A stretch of 64,000 bases of DNA. Source: Serratia grimesii NBRC 13537. GTDB taxonomy: Bacteria; Pseudomonadota; Gammaproteobacteria; Enterobacterales; Enterobacteriaceae. The stretch spans positions 248,001 through 312,000 of the forward strand of contig NZ_BCTT01000003.1 in NCBI RefSeq assembly GCF_001590905.1, in the 5' to 3' direction. Made by a program: the position numbers and the translations under genes. The number at the start of each line of letters is the position of its first letter. The stretch's first letter is position 1. Below the pieces are notes generated by a model. That model had not been told where the DNA came from, did not search any database, and worked only from the letters and a program-made list of their open reading frames with translations. This document shows, piece after piece, positions 46,008 through 57,120 of the stretch.

Positions 46008-46665
46008 ATGAACAAACTCACTCATCAGCAATTGGCCGAACGCATTGCCCGTGACATTCCTGAAGGTGCCTATGTGAACCTTGGCATCGGTATTCCGACG
46101 CAAATCGCCAACTACCTGCCCGCAGACAAGGAGATCTTCCTGCACAGCGAAAACGGCATTCTCGGTATGGGTCCGGCCCCAGCGGAGGGCCAGGAGGATC
46201 CCGAGCTGATCAACGCCGGTAAACAACCCGTCACTCTTTTGAAAGGTGGCTGTTTTTTCCATCACGGTGATTCTTTCGCCATGATGCGTGGCGGTCATCT
46301 GGACATCTGCGTGCTAGGTGCTTATCAGGTTTCTGAACGTGGCGATTTGGCTAACTGGAGCACCGGCGCTCCGGGCGCTATCCCAGCGGTCGGCGGTGCG
46401 ATGGATTTGGCAATTGGCGCGCGTCAGGTGTTTGTGATGACCGAACACCTGACTAAAAAAGGCGAATGCAAAATTGTCCGTCATTGTACCTATCCCCTCA
46501 CCGGTGTCGGTTGCATCGATCGCATCTACAGCGATCTGGCGGTGATTGACGTCACGCCTCAGGGTCTGGTGGTGCGCGAAATTTTCGGCGGGTTAAGCCC
46601 GCGTCAATTACAGGACGTCACCCCGGTCGAATTGACCTTTGATTTGCAGCACGGAGAACAACCAC

Positions 46666-46688
<23 letters not shown>
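46008..46688 (+). CDS. pcaJ: 3-oxoadipate CoA-transferase, beta subunit
   Basis: The 226-residue beta subunit carries the glutamate that forms the CoA-thioester intermediate, in LHSENGILGMGP, and the conserved GIGIPTQIANYLPAD and HCTYPLTGVGCIDRIYSDLA. It overlaps the start of the thiolase gene by 23 bp, so the two are translationally linked. Confidence 0.95.
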
Positions 46689-47868
<1,180 letters not shown>

Positions 47869-47882
47869 AACGGGGAAAGAAC

Positions 47883-48644
47883 ATGGATATCGATTATCGC
47901 CTCGATGGCCGCGCCGATGCGCCGTTGTTAGTACTGTCCAACTCGCTCGGCACGACCTTTGACATGTGGCAGGCACAGTTGCCCGTGCTGAGCGAACATT
48001 TTCAGGTATTGCGCTATAACCAGCGCGGACACGGCGCCACACCGCTGCCGGCAACGTCGCTGCAACTTGCAACGCTGGGCCAGGATGTGATCGCTCTTCT
48101 CGACCATTTAGGGATCAAAAAAGCCCACTTTTGTGGCATTTCGATGGGTGGCCTGACCGGGTTATGGCTCAACCGTTATCACCCGCAACGCATCAACCGA
48201 TTAGTGGTTGCCAATACTGCCGCGCGTATTGGCAGCCCCGAAGGCTGGCAGCAGCGAGCACAGCAAGTGCGTAACGCAGGGCTCGCGCCGATCGCGGCGG
48301 CATCGCCGGCTCGCTGGTTCAGCGAGGCCTTTTTACAGCAACAGCCCGAACAGGTTGCCCCGCTGGTCGCCGGGCTAGCAGCCGGTAATGCCGAGGGTTA
48401 CACCGCCTGCTGTGATGCATTGGCGCTAGCAGATCTACGCACCGAAGTCGCCTTGATGACACGGCCAATGCGGGTGATTGCCGGCGAACAAGATCCGGTC
48501 ACTACGGTTGCGGACGCCGAATTTTTAGTGGTTAACGCCCCACGGGCTGAACTGCACTGTCTGCCAGCATCACACATTTCCAATATTGCCTGCCCGGACC
48601 TCTTCAACCGCAGCGTTGTCGAGTTCTTGACTGAGAAGGAATAG
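47883..48644 (+). CDS. pcaD: 3-oxoadipate enol-lactonase
   Basis: An alpha/beta hydrolase that opens 3-oxoadipate enol-lactone to 3-oxoadipate. The 253-residue protein has the oxyanion segment LVLSNSLGTTFDMWQAQLP, the nucleophile elbow FCGISMGGLTG (Ser), the acid in VIAGEQDPVT and the His in LPASHISNIA. Start at MDIDYRLDGRADAP (47883). catB follows after 3 bp. Confidence 0.95.
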   Translation: MDIDYRLDGRADAPLLVLSNSLGTTFDMWQAQLPVLSEHFQVLRYNQRGHGATPLPATSLQLATLGQDVIALLDHLGIKKAHFCGISMGGLTGLWLNRYHPQRINRLVVANTAARIGSPEGWQQRAQQVRNAGLAPIAAASPARWFSEAFLQQQPEQVAPLVAGLAAGNAEGYTACCDALALADLRTEVALMTRPMRVIAGEQDPVTTVADAEFLVVNAPRAELHCLPASHISNIACPDLFNRSVVEFLTEKE

Positions 48645-48647
48645 CGT

Positions 48648-49763
48648 ATGGAACTTCATATTGAACGCATCGACAGTTGGCTAGTCGATATCCCGACCAT
48701 CCGCCCACACAAGCTGTCCATGGCGACCATGGGTTGTCAGACGCTGACGCTACTGCGCCTCACCTGCGCCGATGGCCTGACCGGCTGGGGCGAAGCCACC
48801 ACCATCGGCGGACTGAGCTATGGCCCAGAAAGCCCAGAAGGGATCAAGTCGGCGATCGACAGCTATCTGGCACCGTTGTTGCGCGGAAAAAGCTTCAATG
48901 GGCTAGCGCCGCTGGTCGCACTGATGAATGCCCACGTCAAGGGCAACACCTTTGCCAAATCAGCGCTGGAAACCGCCTTTCTCGATGCGCAGGGTAAACG
49001 CCTTGGCTTGCCCATCAGCACCCTGCTCGGTGGTGCGCTGAGCAACACTTTGCCGGTGTTGTGGACGCTGGCGAGTGGCGATACACAAAAGGACATCGCC
49101 GAAGGGCAAAAGCTATTGGCGGAAGGACGGCATAACGCCTTCAAGCTGAAGATCGGTGCCCGATCACTGGCGGATGATCTGCGGCACACCCAAGCGATTA
49201 AACAAGCCATGGGGCCCGAGGTCAGCATTCGCGTGGACGTTAATCAAGCCTGGGACGCGGGTACTGCAGTACGTGGGATGGCAGCACTGCAAGACATGGG
49301 GATCGATCTGGTTGAACAACCTGTGGCGCTGTGGGACCGAACCGCACTCACTCAACTTAGCCAGCGCTTTACTCTGCCGATTTTGGCCGATGAGGCAGTC
49401 GCCGACGCTCACGACGGCTATGCCTTGGCGGCCGGTGGTTTTACCGGTGCCTATGCGCTGAAAATCGCGAAAGCGGGCGGACCGGCACAGGCATTGAAGT
49501 TGGCGCAAGTGGCGCAGGCTGCCGGCATTACACTTTACGGCGGTACCATGCTGGAAGGCACGTTGGGCACCGTAGCGTCACTGCATGCCTGGTCAACGCT
49601 GAACCTGGACTGGGGCAGTGAGATGTTCGGCCCACTGCTGCTGAAAGACGACGTCGTTTCTACACCGCTCACCTTCGCTAACGGCCAGGTCCGCTTGCCG
49701 TCCGGCCCTGGATTGGGGATAGACGTTGATGAAGACAAGCTGCAATTTTACCTGCGTAAATAA
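48648..49763 (+). CDS. catB: Muconate cycloisomerase
   Basis: Converts cis,cis-muconate to muconolactone. The 371-residue enolase-superfamily protein has the catalytic KxK as AFKLKIGARS, metal ligands in SIRVDVNQAWD, DLVEQPV and PILADEAVAD, and the second catalytic Lys in AYALKIAKAGG. The family signature FAKSALETAFLDAQGKRLG is also present. It precedes catC by 15 bp. Confidence 0.96.
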   Translation: MELHIERIDSWLVDIPTIRPHKLSMATMGCQTLTLLRLTCADGLTGWGEATTIGGLSYGPESPEGIKSAIDSYLAPLLRGKSFNGLAPLVALMNAHVKGNTFAKSALETAFLDAQGKRLGLPISTLLGGALSNTLPVLWTLASGDTQKDIAEGQKLLAEGRHNAFKLKIGARSLADDLRHTQAIKQAMGPEVSIRVDVNQAWDAGTAVRGMAALQDMGIDLVEQPVALWDRTALTQLSQRFTLPILADEAVADAHDGYALAAGGFTGAYALKIAKAGGPAQALKLAQVAQAAGITLYGGTMLEGTLGTVASLHAWSTLNLDWGSEMFGPLLLKDDVVSTPLTFANGQVRLPSGPGLGIDVDEDKLQFYLRK

Positions 49764-49778
49764 ACGGGGAACATCGCT

Positions 49779-50069
49779 ATGCTATTTAAAGTAGAAATGA
49801 TCGTGAAACTGCCCATCGATATGCCAAAAAGTGTTGCCGATGACATTAAGTCGCGTGAAAAAATATATTCTCAGGAATTACAGTTATCCGGTAAATGGCG
49901 GCATATTTGGCGCATAGCCGGCAGTTACGCCAACATCAGTATTTTCGATGTGGAAAGTAACGCTGAGCTGCACGATATATTATCCGCCCTACCACTCTAC
50001 CCTTATATGGATATTCGTGTTGATGCCTTGTGCAGGCATCCTTCATCTATTCGCGACAACGACAAATAA
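49779..50069 (+). CDS. catC: Muconolactone delta-isomerase
   Basis: Isomerises muconolactone to 3-oxoadipate enol-lactone. The 96-residue protein has the CatC pattern: MIVKLPIDMPKSVADDIKSR then LQLSGKWRHIWRIAGSYANI and LSALPLYPYMDIRV. These proteins form a decamer. An 82-bp gap precedes catA. Confidence 0.96.
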   Translation: MLFKVEMIVKLPIDMPKSVADDIKSREKIYSQELQLSGKWRHIWRIAGSYANISIFDVESNAELHDILSALPLYPYMDIRVDALCRHPSSIRDNDK

Positions 50070-50151
50070 AAAACGGGACAACACCCAAATAAATTATCCG
50101 TTAACGGTGGTTATTCTCATACCCTACATAATAAGCAATGAGGAATTCGCA

Positions 50152-51081
50152 ATGTCTATTTCCTTCGATCAGCATCAAGACGTCATTAAATTACTGGAAA
50201 TCAGCAGCGGCTTTACCAGCGAAGGCGGCGATCCGCGCTTCAAAAAAATCATCCATCAATTGCTGGGCGACATCTGCCGGTTGATTGAGCAGTACGACAT
50301 CACGCCAGAGGAGTTCTGGCAGGCGGTAAATTATCTGCATACGCTGGGTGGCCGTCAGGAAGCGGCGCTGCTGGCGGCAGGCTTGGGACTGGAACACTAT
50401 CTTGACCTGCGTGATGATCAGCGTGAACAGGCACAAGGGTTAACGGGTGGCACACCGCGCACCATTGAAGGGCCTTTATACGTCGCCAATGCGCCACTGA
50501 GCGAAGGCTTTGCACGTATGGATGACGGGGCCGATGCTGGTGAAGTGATGTGGTTGCATGGCCAAGTCAATGACGCCAACGGCAAGCCGCTGGCTGATGC
50601 GGTAGTGGATATCTGGCACGCCAATACGCTGGGGAATTATTCATTCTTCGACAAGTCACAAAGCACCTTTAACCTGCGCCGCCGGGTAAAAACCGACGCC
50701 AAAGGGCGTTATGCCGTGCGCAGTATTTTGCCTTCCGGTTACGGCTGCCCACCCGATGGCCCAACGCAGGCGTTACTTAACAGGCTAGGACGCCACGGTA
50801 ACCGCCCGGCGCATATTCACTTCTTCGTTTCTGCACCAGGTCACAAACACCTGACCACCCAAATCAACCTCAACGGCGACCGCTATCTGTGGGACGACTT
50901 TGCTTTCGCCACCCGTGATGAGTTGATTGCCGACCCTGTGAAGATCACCGATCCGGCAGTTGCGGCGCAACGTGATCTTCCCGGTGCACATACGGAAGTC
51001 AGTTTTAATTTTAGCCTGTACCCTAGCGCCGACGATGATAATCAACAGAAAATAAAGCGAGCCCGTGCGCTGCAAGATTAA
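50152..51081 (+). CDS. catA: Catechol 1,2-dioxygenase
   Basis: An intradiol, non-haem Fe(III) dioxygenase cleaving catechol to cis,cis-muconate. The 309-residue protein starts MSISFDQHQDVIKLLEISSG (50152). The N-terminal helical dimerisation domain is followed by the beta-sandwich catalytic domain. Iron ligands are the tyrosines around TLGNYSFFD and PSGYGCPPDGP and the two histidines in RPAHIHFFVSAPGHKHLTTQ. A 98-bp gap with a hairpin separates it from benA. Confidence 0.96.
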   Translation: MSISFDQHQDVIKLLEISSGFTSEGGDPRFKKIIHQLLGDICRLIEQYDITPEEFWQAVNYLHTLGGRQEAALLAAGLGLEHYLDLRDDQREQAQGLTGGTPRTIEGPLYVANAPLSEGFARMDDGADAGEVMWLHGQVNDANGKPLADAVVDIWHANTLGNYSFFDKSQSTFNLRRRVKTDAKGRYAVRSILPSGYGCPPDGPTQALLNRLGRHGNRPAHIHFFVSAPGHKHLTTQINLNGDRYLWDDFAFATRDELIADPVKITDPAVAAQRDLPGAHTEVSFNFSLYPSADDDNQQKIKRARALQD

Positions 51082-51119
51082 TTTATTAAGATAATAACAA
51101 TAATAAAAATATCAATAGC

Positions 51120-51141
51120 GGGTAATGGAACCACATTACCC
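51120..51141 (+). other. Intercistronic hairpin between catA and benA
   Basis: Perfect 8-bp inverted repeat GGGTAATG/CATTACCC with a 6-nt loop in the only sizeable gap late in the operon. There is no T-run, so it may set the relative stability of cat and ben messages or partly attenuate transcription. Confidence 0.5.
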
Positions 51142-51179
51142 TCTCATTAACTCTGCCCATCCTATACGAGGTCATTATT

Positions 51180-52550
51180 ATGAACTCACAAAGCAACACG
51201 CTTTTTTCAGACCTGAAAGCAAAAATAAATAATGCGCTGGTTATAGACAAAGAAAAAGGTATCTACCAATGCAATCGCGCGATTTTTACCGATGAGTCTC
51301 TGTTTGAGCTGGAAATCAAAGCGATATTCGAAGGCAACTGGGTCTATTTGGCCCATGAAAGTCAAATAGCTGAGCCAGGCGACTATTACACGCTAACTGT
51401 GGGCCGCCAGCCGATTATCATTACCCGCGATAAAGATAACCAGTTACACGCCATGATTAACAGTTGCTCCCACCGCGGCGCGATGCTGGCTAGCCGCAAG
51501 TCGGGCAACAAAACCTCCTTTACCTGTCCATTCCACGGCTGGACCTTCAATAACGCCGGCAATTTGCTGAAAGCCAAGGATGAAAAAACCGGCGCTTACC
51601 CGCCCTGCTTCAAGCAGGCAGGTTCGCACGATCTGAAGCAGATGCCACGCTTTGAATCTTACCGCGGCTTTCTGTTCGGTAGTCTGAGTGATGAGGTCTT
51701 GCCGCTGGCGGATTATCTGGGTGACACCCGACAGGTCATTGACCTTATCGTTGATCAGGCAGAGAACGGCCTGGAAGTGCTGAAAGGAGCATCCTCCTAT
51801 ACCTATGACGGTAACTGGAAACTGCAGATGGAAAACGGCGCTGATGGTTATCATGTCAGCGTCGTGCACTGGAACTACGCCTCAACTATGTCACGTCGCA
51901 ACTATGAGGCTAACTGCACCCAAACCGTCGATGCCAACGGTTGGTCAAAAAGCACGGGTGGCGTGTACGGTTTCGACAATGGACACATGCTGTTGTGGAC
52001 CCGGGCACTCAACCCCGAAGTCAGACCAGTGTTCAAGCATTTCAGCCGTCTGAATGATCGTTTTGGTGCAACCCGCGCCGACCTGATGGTGAATGAAACC
52101 CGTAACCTGTGTCTGTATCCCAATGTCTATTTGATGGATCAATTCTCTACACAAATCCGTGTGGTTCGCCCCCTTGCTGTCGACAAGACCGAAGTGACCA
52201 TCTTCTGCTTCGCGCCCAAAGGTGAAAGTGCAGAGGATCGAACGCTGCGTATCCGTCAGTACGAGGATTTCTTCAACGTCAGCGGTATGGGGACACCAGA
52301 CGATCTGGAGGAGTTCCGCGCCTGCCAGCAGGGTTATAACGCCGGTAACCTTCCCTGGAGCGATATGAGTCGTGGTGCCACCCGCTGGCTGGAGGGAGCC
52401 GACGAAAATGCCCGAGCCATGTCGATCAACCCGTTATTGAGCGGCCCGCGTTCCGAAGACGAAGCGCTCTACATCAGCCACCACCATCATTGGCAACAAG
52501 CACTTCTGCGCACACTGCAAAACAGCGAACAGGCCGAGGTACTGCCATGA
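51180..52550 (+). CDS. benA: Benzoate 1,2-dioxygenase, large (alpha) subunit
   Basis: The terminal oxygenase subunit that makes the benzoate cis-diol. The 456-residue protein has the Rieske [2Fe-2S] site as SCSHRGAMLASRKSGN then FTCPFHGWTFNNAGNLL (CxH and CxxH), and the mononuclear iron site ENGADGYHVSVVHWNYAST. It overlaps benB by 4 bp (ATGA). Confidence 0.95.
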   Translation: MNSQSNTLFSDLKAKINNALVIDKEKGIYQCNRAIFTDESLFELEIKAIFEGNWVYLAHESQIAEPGDYYTLTVGRQPIIITRDKDNQLHAMINSCSHRGAMLASRKSGNKTSFTCPFHGWTFNNAGNLLKAKDEKTGAYPPCFKQAGSHDLKQMPRFESYRGFLFGSLSDEVLPLADYLGDTRQVIDLIVDQAENGLEVLKGASSYTYDGNWKLQMENGADGYHVSVVHWNYASTMSRRNYEANCTQTVDANGWSKSTGGVYGFDNGHMLLWTRALNPEVRPVFKHFSRLNDRFGATRADLMVNETRNLCLYPNVYLMDQFSTQIRVVRPLAVDKTEVTIFCFAPKGESAEDRTLRIRQYEDFFNVSGMGTPDDLEEFRACQQGYNAGNLPWSDMSRGATRWLEGADENARAMSINPLLSGPRSEDEALYISHHHHWQQALLRTLQNSEQAEVLP

Positions 52551-53035
52551 ACAGCCTGCAACAGCGTATTGAACAGTTTTTATATCGCGAAGCGCGCCTG
52601 CTGGATGACCGGCAGTGGGAAGACTGGCTACATTGCTACAGCCCAACGGTGGAATACTGGATGCCTGCCTGGGGAGATGACGACCAACTGACGCAGGACC
52701 CACAAACGGAGATCTCACTGATTTACTACCCCAACCGTGAAGGGTTGGAAGACCGGGTCTATCGCATAAAAACCGAGCGCTCAGCCGCCAGTACGCCAGA
52801 GCCACGTACCATACATCAGATCAGCAACGTTGAACTGCTGGACGAAACACCGCAACGCGTTGCGGTACGTTACAACTGGGCGACATTTAGCCACCGTTAT
52901 CAGAAAACCGATGTGTTCTTCGGCACCAGCCGCTGCCTGATCGCCTTAGACGGTGAACAGCCGCAGATCTTGCGTAAAACCATACGGCTCAACAACGACT
53001 ATATCAGTCAGGTTATTGATATTTACCATATTTAG
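52547..53035 (+). CDS. benB: Benzoate 1,2-dioxygenase, small (beta) subunit
   Basis: The structural beta subunit of the alpha3-beta3 oxygenase. The 162-residue NTF2-like protein contains LYREARLLDDRQWEDWLHCY, VEYWMPAW and RTIHQISNVELLDE, all typical of aromatic-ring-hydroxylating dioxygenase beta subunits. Start at MNSLQQRIEQF (52547), coupled to the benA stop. Confidence 0.95.
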   Translation: MNSLQQRIEQFLYREARLLDDRQWEDWLHCYSPTVEYWMPAWGDDDQLTQDPQTEISLIYYPNREGLEDRVYRIKTERSAASTPEPRTIHQISNVELLDETPQRVAVRYNWATFSHRYQKTDVFFGTSRCLIALDGEQPQILRKTIRLNNDYISQVIDIYHI

Positions 53036-53053
53036 CTGTCCTGTGAGGTGAGT

Positions 53054-54070
53054 ATGTCTTTTACCCTAGCCCTTAACTTTGAAGATGGTGTCAGCCGTTT
53101 CATTCAATGTAACCCTAATGAAAAGGTGCTCGACGCCGCCTACCGGCAAAAAATCAACCTGCCGATGGACTGCTCAGACGGTGTGTGCGGTACATGTAAA
53201 TGCCGCTGTGAACAGGGGGATTACAGCCTGGGCGATGACTATCTGGACGAAGCGCTGTCCGAACAAGAGGCGGCCCAGCGTCTGGTGCTGACCTGCCAAA
53301 TGGTGCCGACTTCGGACTGTGTCATTGATGTCCCAATGGCATCAACACTGTGCAAAACCGGCAGTGAGGAATTCAATGCGACTGTCACCTCAGCCATTGC
53401 TTTATCAGACAGCGCCATCGAATTTTGCCTGACACTGAACGACGAGAACGGTATCGCTTTCCTACCTGGGCAGTACGTCAACATCGAGGTACCTGGCAGT
53501 GACGCCAGCCGTGCCTACTCATTCAGTTCACGCCCTGGCAGCCAGCAAATTTCCTTCCTCCTGCGTAACGTACCCGGCGGCATGATGAGTCGCTATCTGG
53601 CTGATAAAGCACAACCGGGTGATTCGATCCGCCTCCGCGGCCCACAGGGCAGTTTTTACCTGCGCACACCGGTCCGACCGATGCTGTTTTTGGCTGGCGG
53701 TACCGGATTAGCCCCCTTCCTATCAATGCTGGAACAGTTGGCAGCCAACGGCAACTCGCAACCTGTGCATCTGATCTACGGCGTCACCCATGATCATGAT
53801 TTGGTGAAACTGGAACAGTTGGAAAGCTATCGTCAACGTTTACCGAACTTCAGCTATTTGAGCTGCGTCGCCAGCACAACCTCGCAGTGGCCGCATAAAG
53901 GGTATGTCACCCAGCATCTCGACCAAAGCCAGCTCAACAATGGCGATCTGGATGTTTACCTGTGCGGTCCACCGCCCATGGTGGAAGCAGTACTCAGCGA
54001 CTTCCAACGTCGCGCCTTCACACCTGTCAGCTTTCACTATGAGAAGTTCGCCCCCAGCCAGGCCAGCTAA
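53054..54070 (+). CDS. benC: Benzoate 1,2-dioxygenase, reductase component
   Basis: Passes electrons from NADH through FAD and a [2Fe-2S] centre to BenAB. The 338-residue protein has a plant-type ferredoxin domain first (CSDGVCGTCKCRCEQG), then the FAD domain (SRAYSFSSRPGS) and the NAD domain (LFLAGGTGLAPFLSMLEQLA and VYLCGPPPMVEAV). I use ATG 53054, behind GAGG, rather than GTG 53048. Confidence 0.95.
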   Translation: MSFTLALNFEDGVSRFIQCNPNEKVLDAAYRQKINLPMDCSDGVCGTCKCRCEQGDYSLGDDYLDEALSEQEAAQRLVLTCQMVPTSDCVIDVPMASTLCKTGSEEFNATVTSAIALSDSAIEFCLTLNDENGIAFLPGQYVNIEVPGSDASRAYSFSSRPGSQQISFLLRNVPGGMMSRYLADKAQPGDSIRLRGPQGSFYLRTPVRPMLFLAGGTGLAPFLSMLEQLAANGNSQPVHLIYGVTHDHDLVKLEQLESYRQRLPNFSYLSCVASTTSQWPHKGYVTQHLDQSQLNNGDLDVYLCGPPPMVEAVLSDFQRRAFTPVSFHYEKFAPSQAS

Positions 54071-54081
54071 AGGAACTCAAT

Positions 54082-54864
54082 ATGCATAAATCACGTTTCA
54101 GCGGGAAGGTGATGGTCATCACCGGTGCCGCTCAGGGCATCGGAAAGGCTGTCGCGGAACGGGCCGCTCAGGAAGGTGCCAAGCTGGCGCTGATCGATCG
54201 TGCTCCTTACCTTACCGAGGTCGCCGCTACCCTGAGTGAACGCGGCACCGACGTCATCGCCTTACAGGCGGATCTGGAATGCTGGGAAGAAACCCGCGAT
54301 GCACTGGAGCAGGTTAAACAGCATTTTGGTCAACTGGATATTCTGGTGAATAACGTTGGCGGTACCATTTGGGCACGCCCCTTTGCCGAGTATGAGCCAC
54401 AGCAGATTACAGCGGAGATCCAGCGCTCGCTATTCCCGACGCTATGGGGATGCCGTGCGGCCTTGCCCCATATGTTGGCACAAGGGCATGGAGTCATTGT
54501 CAATGTCTCCTCGGTTGCAACCCGAGGCGTTAATCGCGTGCCTTACTCAGCAGCCAAAGGCGGTGTCAACGCCTTGACTCAATCGCTGGCGTTTGAATAT
54601 GCCGGTGCCGGCATCCGTATCAACGCCACCGCACCAGGCGGCACCGAAGCCCCACCACGTTTAACGCCGCGCAACCACGAACCGCCGACGCCACAGGAAG
54701 AAACCTGGTATCAACAGGTGGTTGATCAGACGCTAAGCAGTAGCCTGATGCATCGCTATGGCAATGTGAGCGAACAAGCCGACGCTATCTTGTTCCTCGC
54801 CAGTGAGGAAGCCAGCTATATCAACGGCACCGTGCTACCTGTGGCCGGCGGGGATTTAGGCTAG
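54082..54864 (+). CDS. benD: Benzoate cis-diol dehydrogenase
   Basis: A 260-residue short-chain dehydrogenase that converts 1,2-dihydroxycyclohexa-3,5-diene-1-carboxylate to catechol with loss of CO2. It has the NAD motif VITGAAQGIGKAVAERAA, LVNNVGGTIWARPFAEYEP and the catalytic Ser with YSAAKGGVNALTQSLAFEYA. Last gene of the operon; the next gene is convergent. Confidence 0.95.
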   Translation: MHKSRFSGKVMVITGAAQGIGKAVAERAAQEGAKLALIDRAPYLTEVAATLSERGTDVIALQADLECWEETRDALEQVKQHFGQLDILVNNVGGTIWARPFAEYEPQQITAEIQRSLFPTLWGCRAALPHMLAQGHGVIVNVSSVATRGVNRVPYSAAKGGVNALTQSLAFEYAGAGIRINATAPGGTEAPPRLTPRNHEPPTPQEETWYQQVVDQTLSSSLMHRYGNVSEQADAILFLASEEASYINGTVLPVAGGDLG

Positions 54865-54887
54865 GTATTGACTGCCCACCGGAACCG

Positions 54888-54919
54888 ACCACATGGCTCG
54901 TCGTTGCGAGCCATGTGGT
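54888..54919. terminator. Bidirectional terminator between benD and arsC
   Basis: Perfect 13-bp inverted repeat ACCACATGGCTCG/CGAGCCATGTGGT with a 6-nt loop. TATTTTG follows on the plus strand. It overlaps the arsC stop codon and ends both convergent operons. Confidence 0.9.
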
Positions 54920-55350
54920 TATTTTGCTGCGATTCGTTGTCCCTGCGCATCAATGACCGGTTCGCCATCTTCTTTACTGAATGGGCCTTGCTGCGCATCC
55001 GGCAGGATATCCAGGACCACTTCCGACGGGCGACACAGCCGGGTACCGAGAGGCGTTACCACGATCGGCCGGTTAATCAGCACCGGCTGCTGTAACATAA
55101 AGTCGATCAACTGATCATCGTTCCACCCCACATCTTCCAGCTTCAACGTGTCGTAGGGTTCGACATTTTTACGCAACAAGGCGCGTACAGAAATGCCCAT
55201 ATCAGCAATCAGTTCAACCAGCTGTTCACGGCTGGGCGGTGTTTCCAGATATAAAATGACAACCGGTTCCACCCCACTGTTGCGGATCAGCGCTAGTGTA
55301 TTGCGCGACGTGCCACAAGCCGGGTTGTGGTAAATCTTGATGTTGCTCAT
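54919..55350 (-). CDS. arsC: Arsenate reductase (glutaredoxin-dependent)
   Basis: Reduces arsenate to arsenite for export by ArsB. The 143-residue protein starts MSNIKIYHNPACGTSRNTLA (55350), with the catalytic Cys in NPACGTSR and PIVVTPLGTRLCRPSE containing the conserved arginines of the active site. It is separated from arsB by 16 bp. Confidence 0.96.
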   Translation of the reverse strand: MSNIKIYHNPACGTSRNTLALIRNSGVEPVVILYLETPPSREQLVELIADMGISVRALLRKNVEPYDTLKLEDVGWNDDQLIDFMLQQPVLINRPIVVTPLGTRLCRPSEVVLDILPDAQQGPFSKEDGEPVIDAQGQRIAAK

Positions 55351-55366
55351 AACGTTCTCTCTTGGA

Positions 55367-56656
55367 TTAAGACGAAAGCGACAGGCGCAGCGCCAAAGCG
55401 ACCAACGCGACAAACAGCACCGGGAGCGTCATCACGATGCCCACGCGGAAGTAATACCCCCAGGTGATAACGATGTTTTTCTGCGACAGCACGTGCAACC
55501 ACAGTAACGTAGCCAGGCTGCCAATCGGGGTGATTTTTGGCCCCAGATCGCTGCCTATCACGTTGGCATAAATCATCGCCTGTTTAATCACTCCCTCAGC
55601 GCTGCTGCCATCAATCGACAGTGCCCCCACCAACACCGTCGGCATGTTATTCATAATAGAAGACAGAAATGCGCTCAGGACACCCGTCCCCAACGTCGCT
55701 GCCCATATCCCTCGCTCTGCCAGCGCGTCAAGCACACTCGACAGCAAGTGGGTTAATCCTGCGTTGCGCAGACCGTAGACCACCAGATACATGCCCAGAG
55801 AAAAAACCACGATCTGCCAAGGAGCACCGCGCAAAACTTTTCCGGTGTCGATGACCTTCCCCCTTTTGGCTACAACCAACAGGATCAATGCGCCAATGGC
55901 GGCTACCGCGCTGACCGGCACGCCGAGCGGTTCCAGACCAAAGAAGCCAACCAACAACAATACCAATACACCCCAGCCGGCTTTAAAAGTTGGCAAATCG
56001 CGAATGGCCTCCCGCGGCCGCCTCAACAGCGCCAGGTCATAGTTCACGGGAATATCATGACGGAAGAACAGATGCAGCATCACCAACGTGGCCACGATAG
56101 CGGCAATGTTCACCGGCACCATTACAGCGGCATACTCAGTGAAACCCAGTTGGAAATAATCCGCAGAGACAATATTCACCAAATTGGATACCACCAGCGG
56201 CAAGCTTGCGGTATCGGCAATAAAGCCAGCGGCCATCACGAAGGCCAATGTGGCTCCCGGGCTGAACCCCAGCGCCAGCAGCATGGCAATCACAATCGGC
56301 GTCATAATCAGCGCCGCGCCGTCATTGGCGAACAACGCCGCCACCGCAGCCCCCAACAACACAATATAGGTGAATAACCACCGCCCTTTACCCTTACCCC
56401 AGCGTGCAACGTGCAGCGCCGCCCACTCGAAAAAACCGGATGCATCCAGCAGCAAACTGATCAGAATCACGGCGATAAAGGTAGCGGTCGCATTCCAGAC
56501 AATCTGCCAGACCAGTGGAATATCACCGAGATGCACCACGCCAGTCAGCAATGCCAACACCGCCCCGAGTGAGGCGCTCCAGCCAATGCCTAACCCTTTG
56601 GGTTGCCAGATCACCAAAATGAGAGTCAGGATGAATATTGCCCCGGCCAGCACCAT
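55367..56656 (-). CDS. arsB: Arsenite efflux membrane protein ArsB
   Basis: A 429-residue inner-membrane arsenite/antimonite exporter with about 12 membrane segments. Family features include [40 protein letters not shown] and [20 protein letters not shown], then [20 protein letters not shown]. Its own ArsR-type palindrome lies just upstream (56685-56704), so it may be separately controlled from arsR. Confidence 0.97.
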   Translation of the reverse strand: MVLAGAIFILTLILVIWQPKGLGIGWSASLGAVLALLTGVVHLGDIPLVWQIVWNATATFIAVILISLLLDASGFFEWAALHVARWGKGKGRWLFTYIVLLGAAVAALFANDGAALIMTPIVIAMLLALGFSPGATLAFVMAAGFIADTASLPLVVSNLVNIVSADYFQLGFTEYAAVMVPVNIAAIVATLVMLHLFFRHDIPVNYDLALLRRPREAIRDLPTFKAGWGVLVLLLVGFFGLEPLGVPVSAVAAIGALILLVVAKRGKVIDTGKVLRGAPWQIVVFSLGMYLVVYGLRNAGLTHLLSSVLDALAERGIWAATLGTGVLSAFLSSIMNNMPTVLVGALSIDGSSAEGVIKQAMIYANVIGSDLGPKITPIGSLATLLWLHVLSQKNIVITWGYYFRVGIVMTLPVLFVALVALALRLSLSS

Positions 56657-56684
56657 TACAACTCCTTAGTGGCTTACGCCAAAC

Positions 56685-56704
56685 ATATATGAAATTTCGT
56701 ATAT
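56685..56704 (-). promoter_or_regulatory. ArsR-type palindrome upstream of arsB
   Basis: ATATATGAAA-TTTCGTATAT is a 9-of-10 inverted repeat 29 bp before the arsB start, sharing the TATGAAwTTTCrTA core with the palindrome upstream of arsR. Confidence 0.6.
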
Positions 56705-56725
56705 ATAAAGTTAAAAAATTTTACG

Positions 56726-57061
56726 CTATCGACAAACAGCCCCATTCCCCGCCGCGCGTTGCACCCGTTCAGTCACCTGTTGCTGTTGGCTAAGATAAGC
56801 CTGTTCGATGATTGCTGCCGCCCATGCCGGCATATGCGGCGACAGTCGGTAATAAATCCATTTGCCTTCACGGCGATCAAGTAGCAAGCCACTTTCGCGC
56901 AACATAGCAAGGTGACGGGAAATTTTGGGTTGTGACTCAGCCAATGCACCAGACAACTCACACACGCACAGTTCACCTGCCTGGCGCAGCAAAAGCACCA
57001 CAGTAAGGCGGGTTTCTTCCGACAGGTTTTTGAACAATTTCAGCGGCGTCAGTGATGTCAT
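56726..57061 (-). CDS. arsR: Arsenite-responsive repressor ArsR
   Basis: A 111-residue ArsR/SmtB winged-helix repressor with the arsenite-binding motif ELCVCELSGALAESQPKISR in its DNA-recognition helix region, followed by HLAMLRESGLLLDRREGKWI. It releases DNA when arsenite binds the cysteines. It lies 69 bp upstream of arsB. A palindrome at 57121-57140 is its probable own operator. Confidence 0.96.
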   Translation of the reverse strand: MTSLTPLKLFKNLSEETRLTVVLLLRQAGELCVCELSGALAESQPKISRHLAMLRESGLLLDRREGKWIYYRLSPHMPAWAAAIIEQAYLSQQQQVTERVQRAAGNGAVCR

Positions 57062-57120
57062 AAATGGGCTCCCAGAATAAGGATAATCATCATAATCCGC
57101 AGAGAAAGGATGTCAACAAC

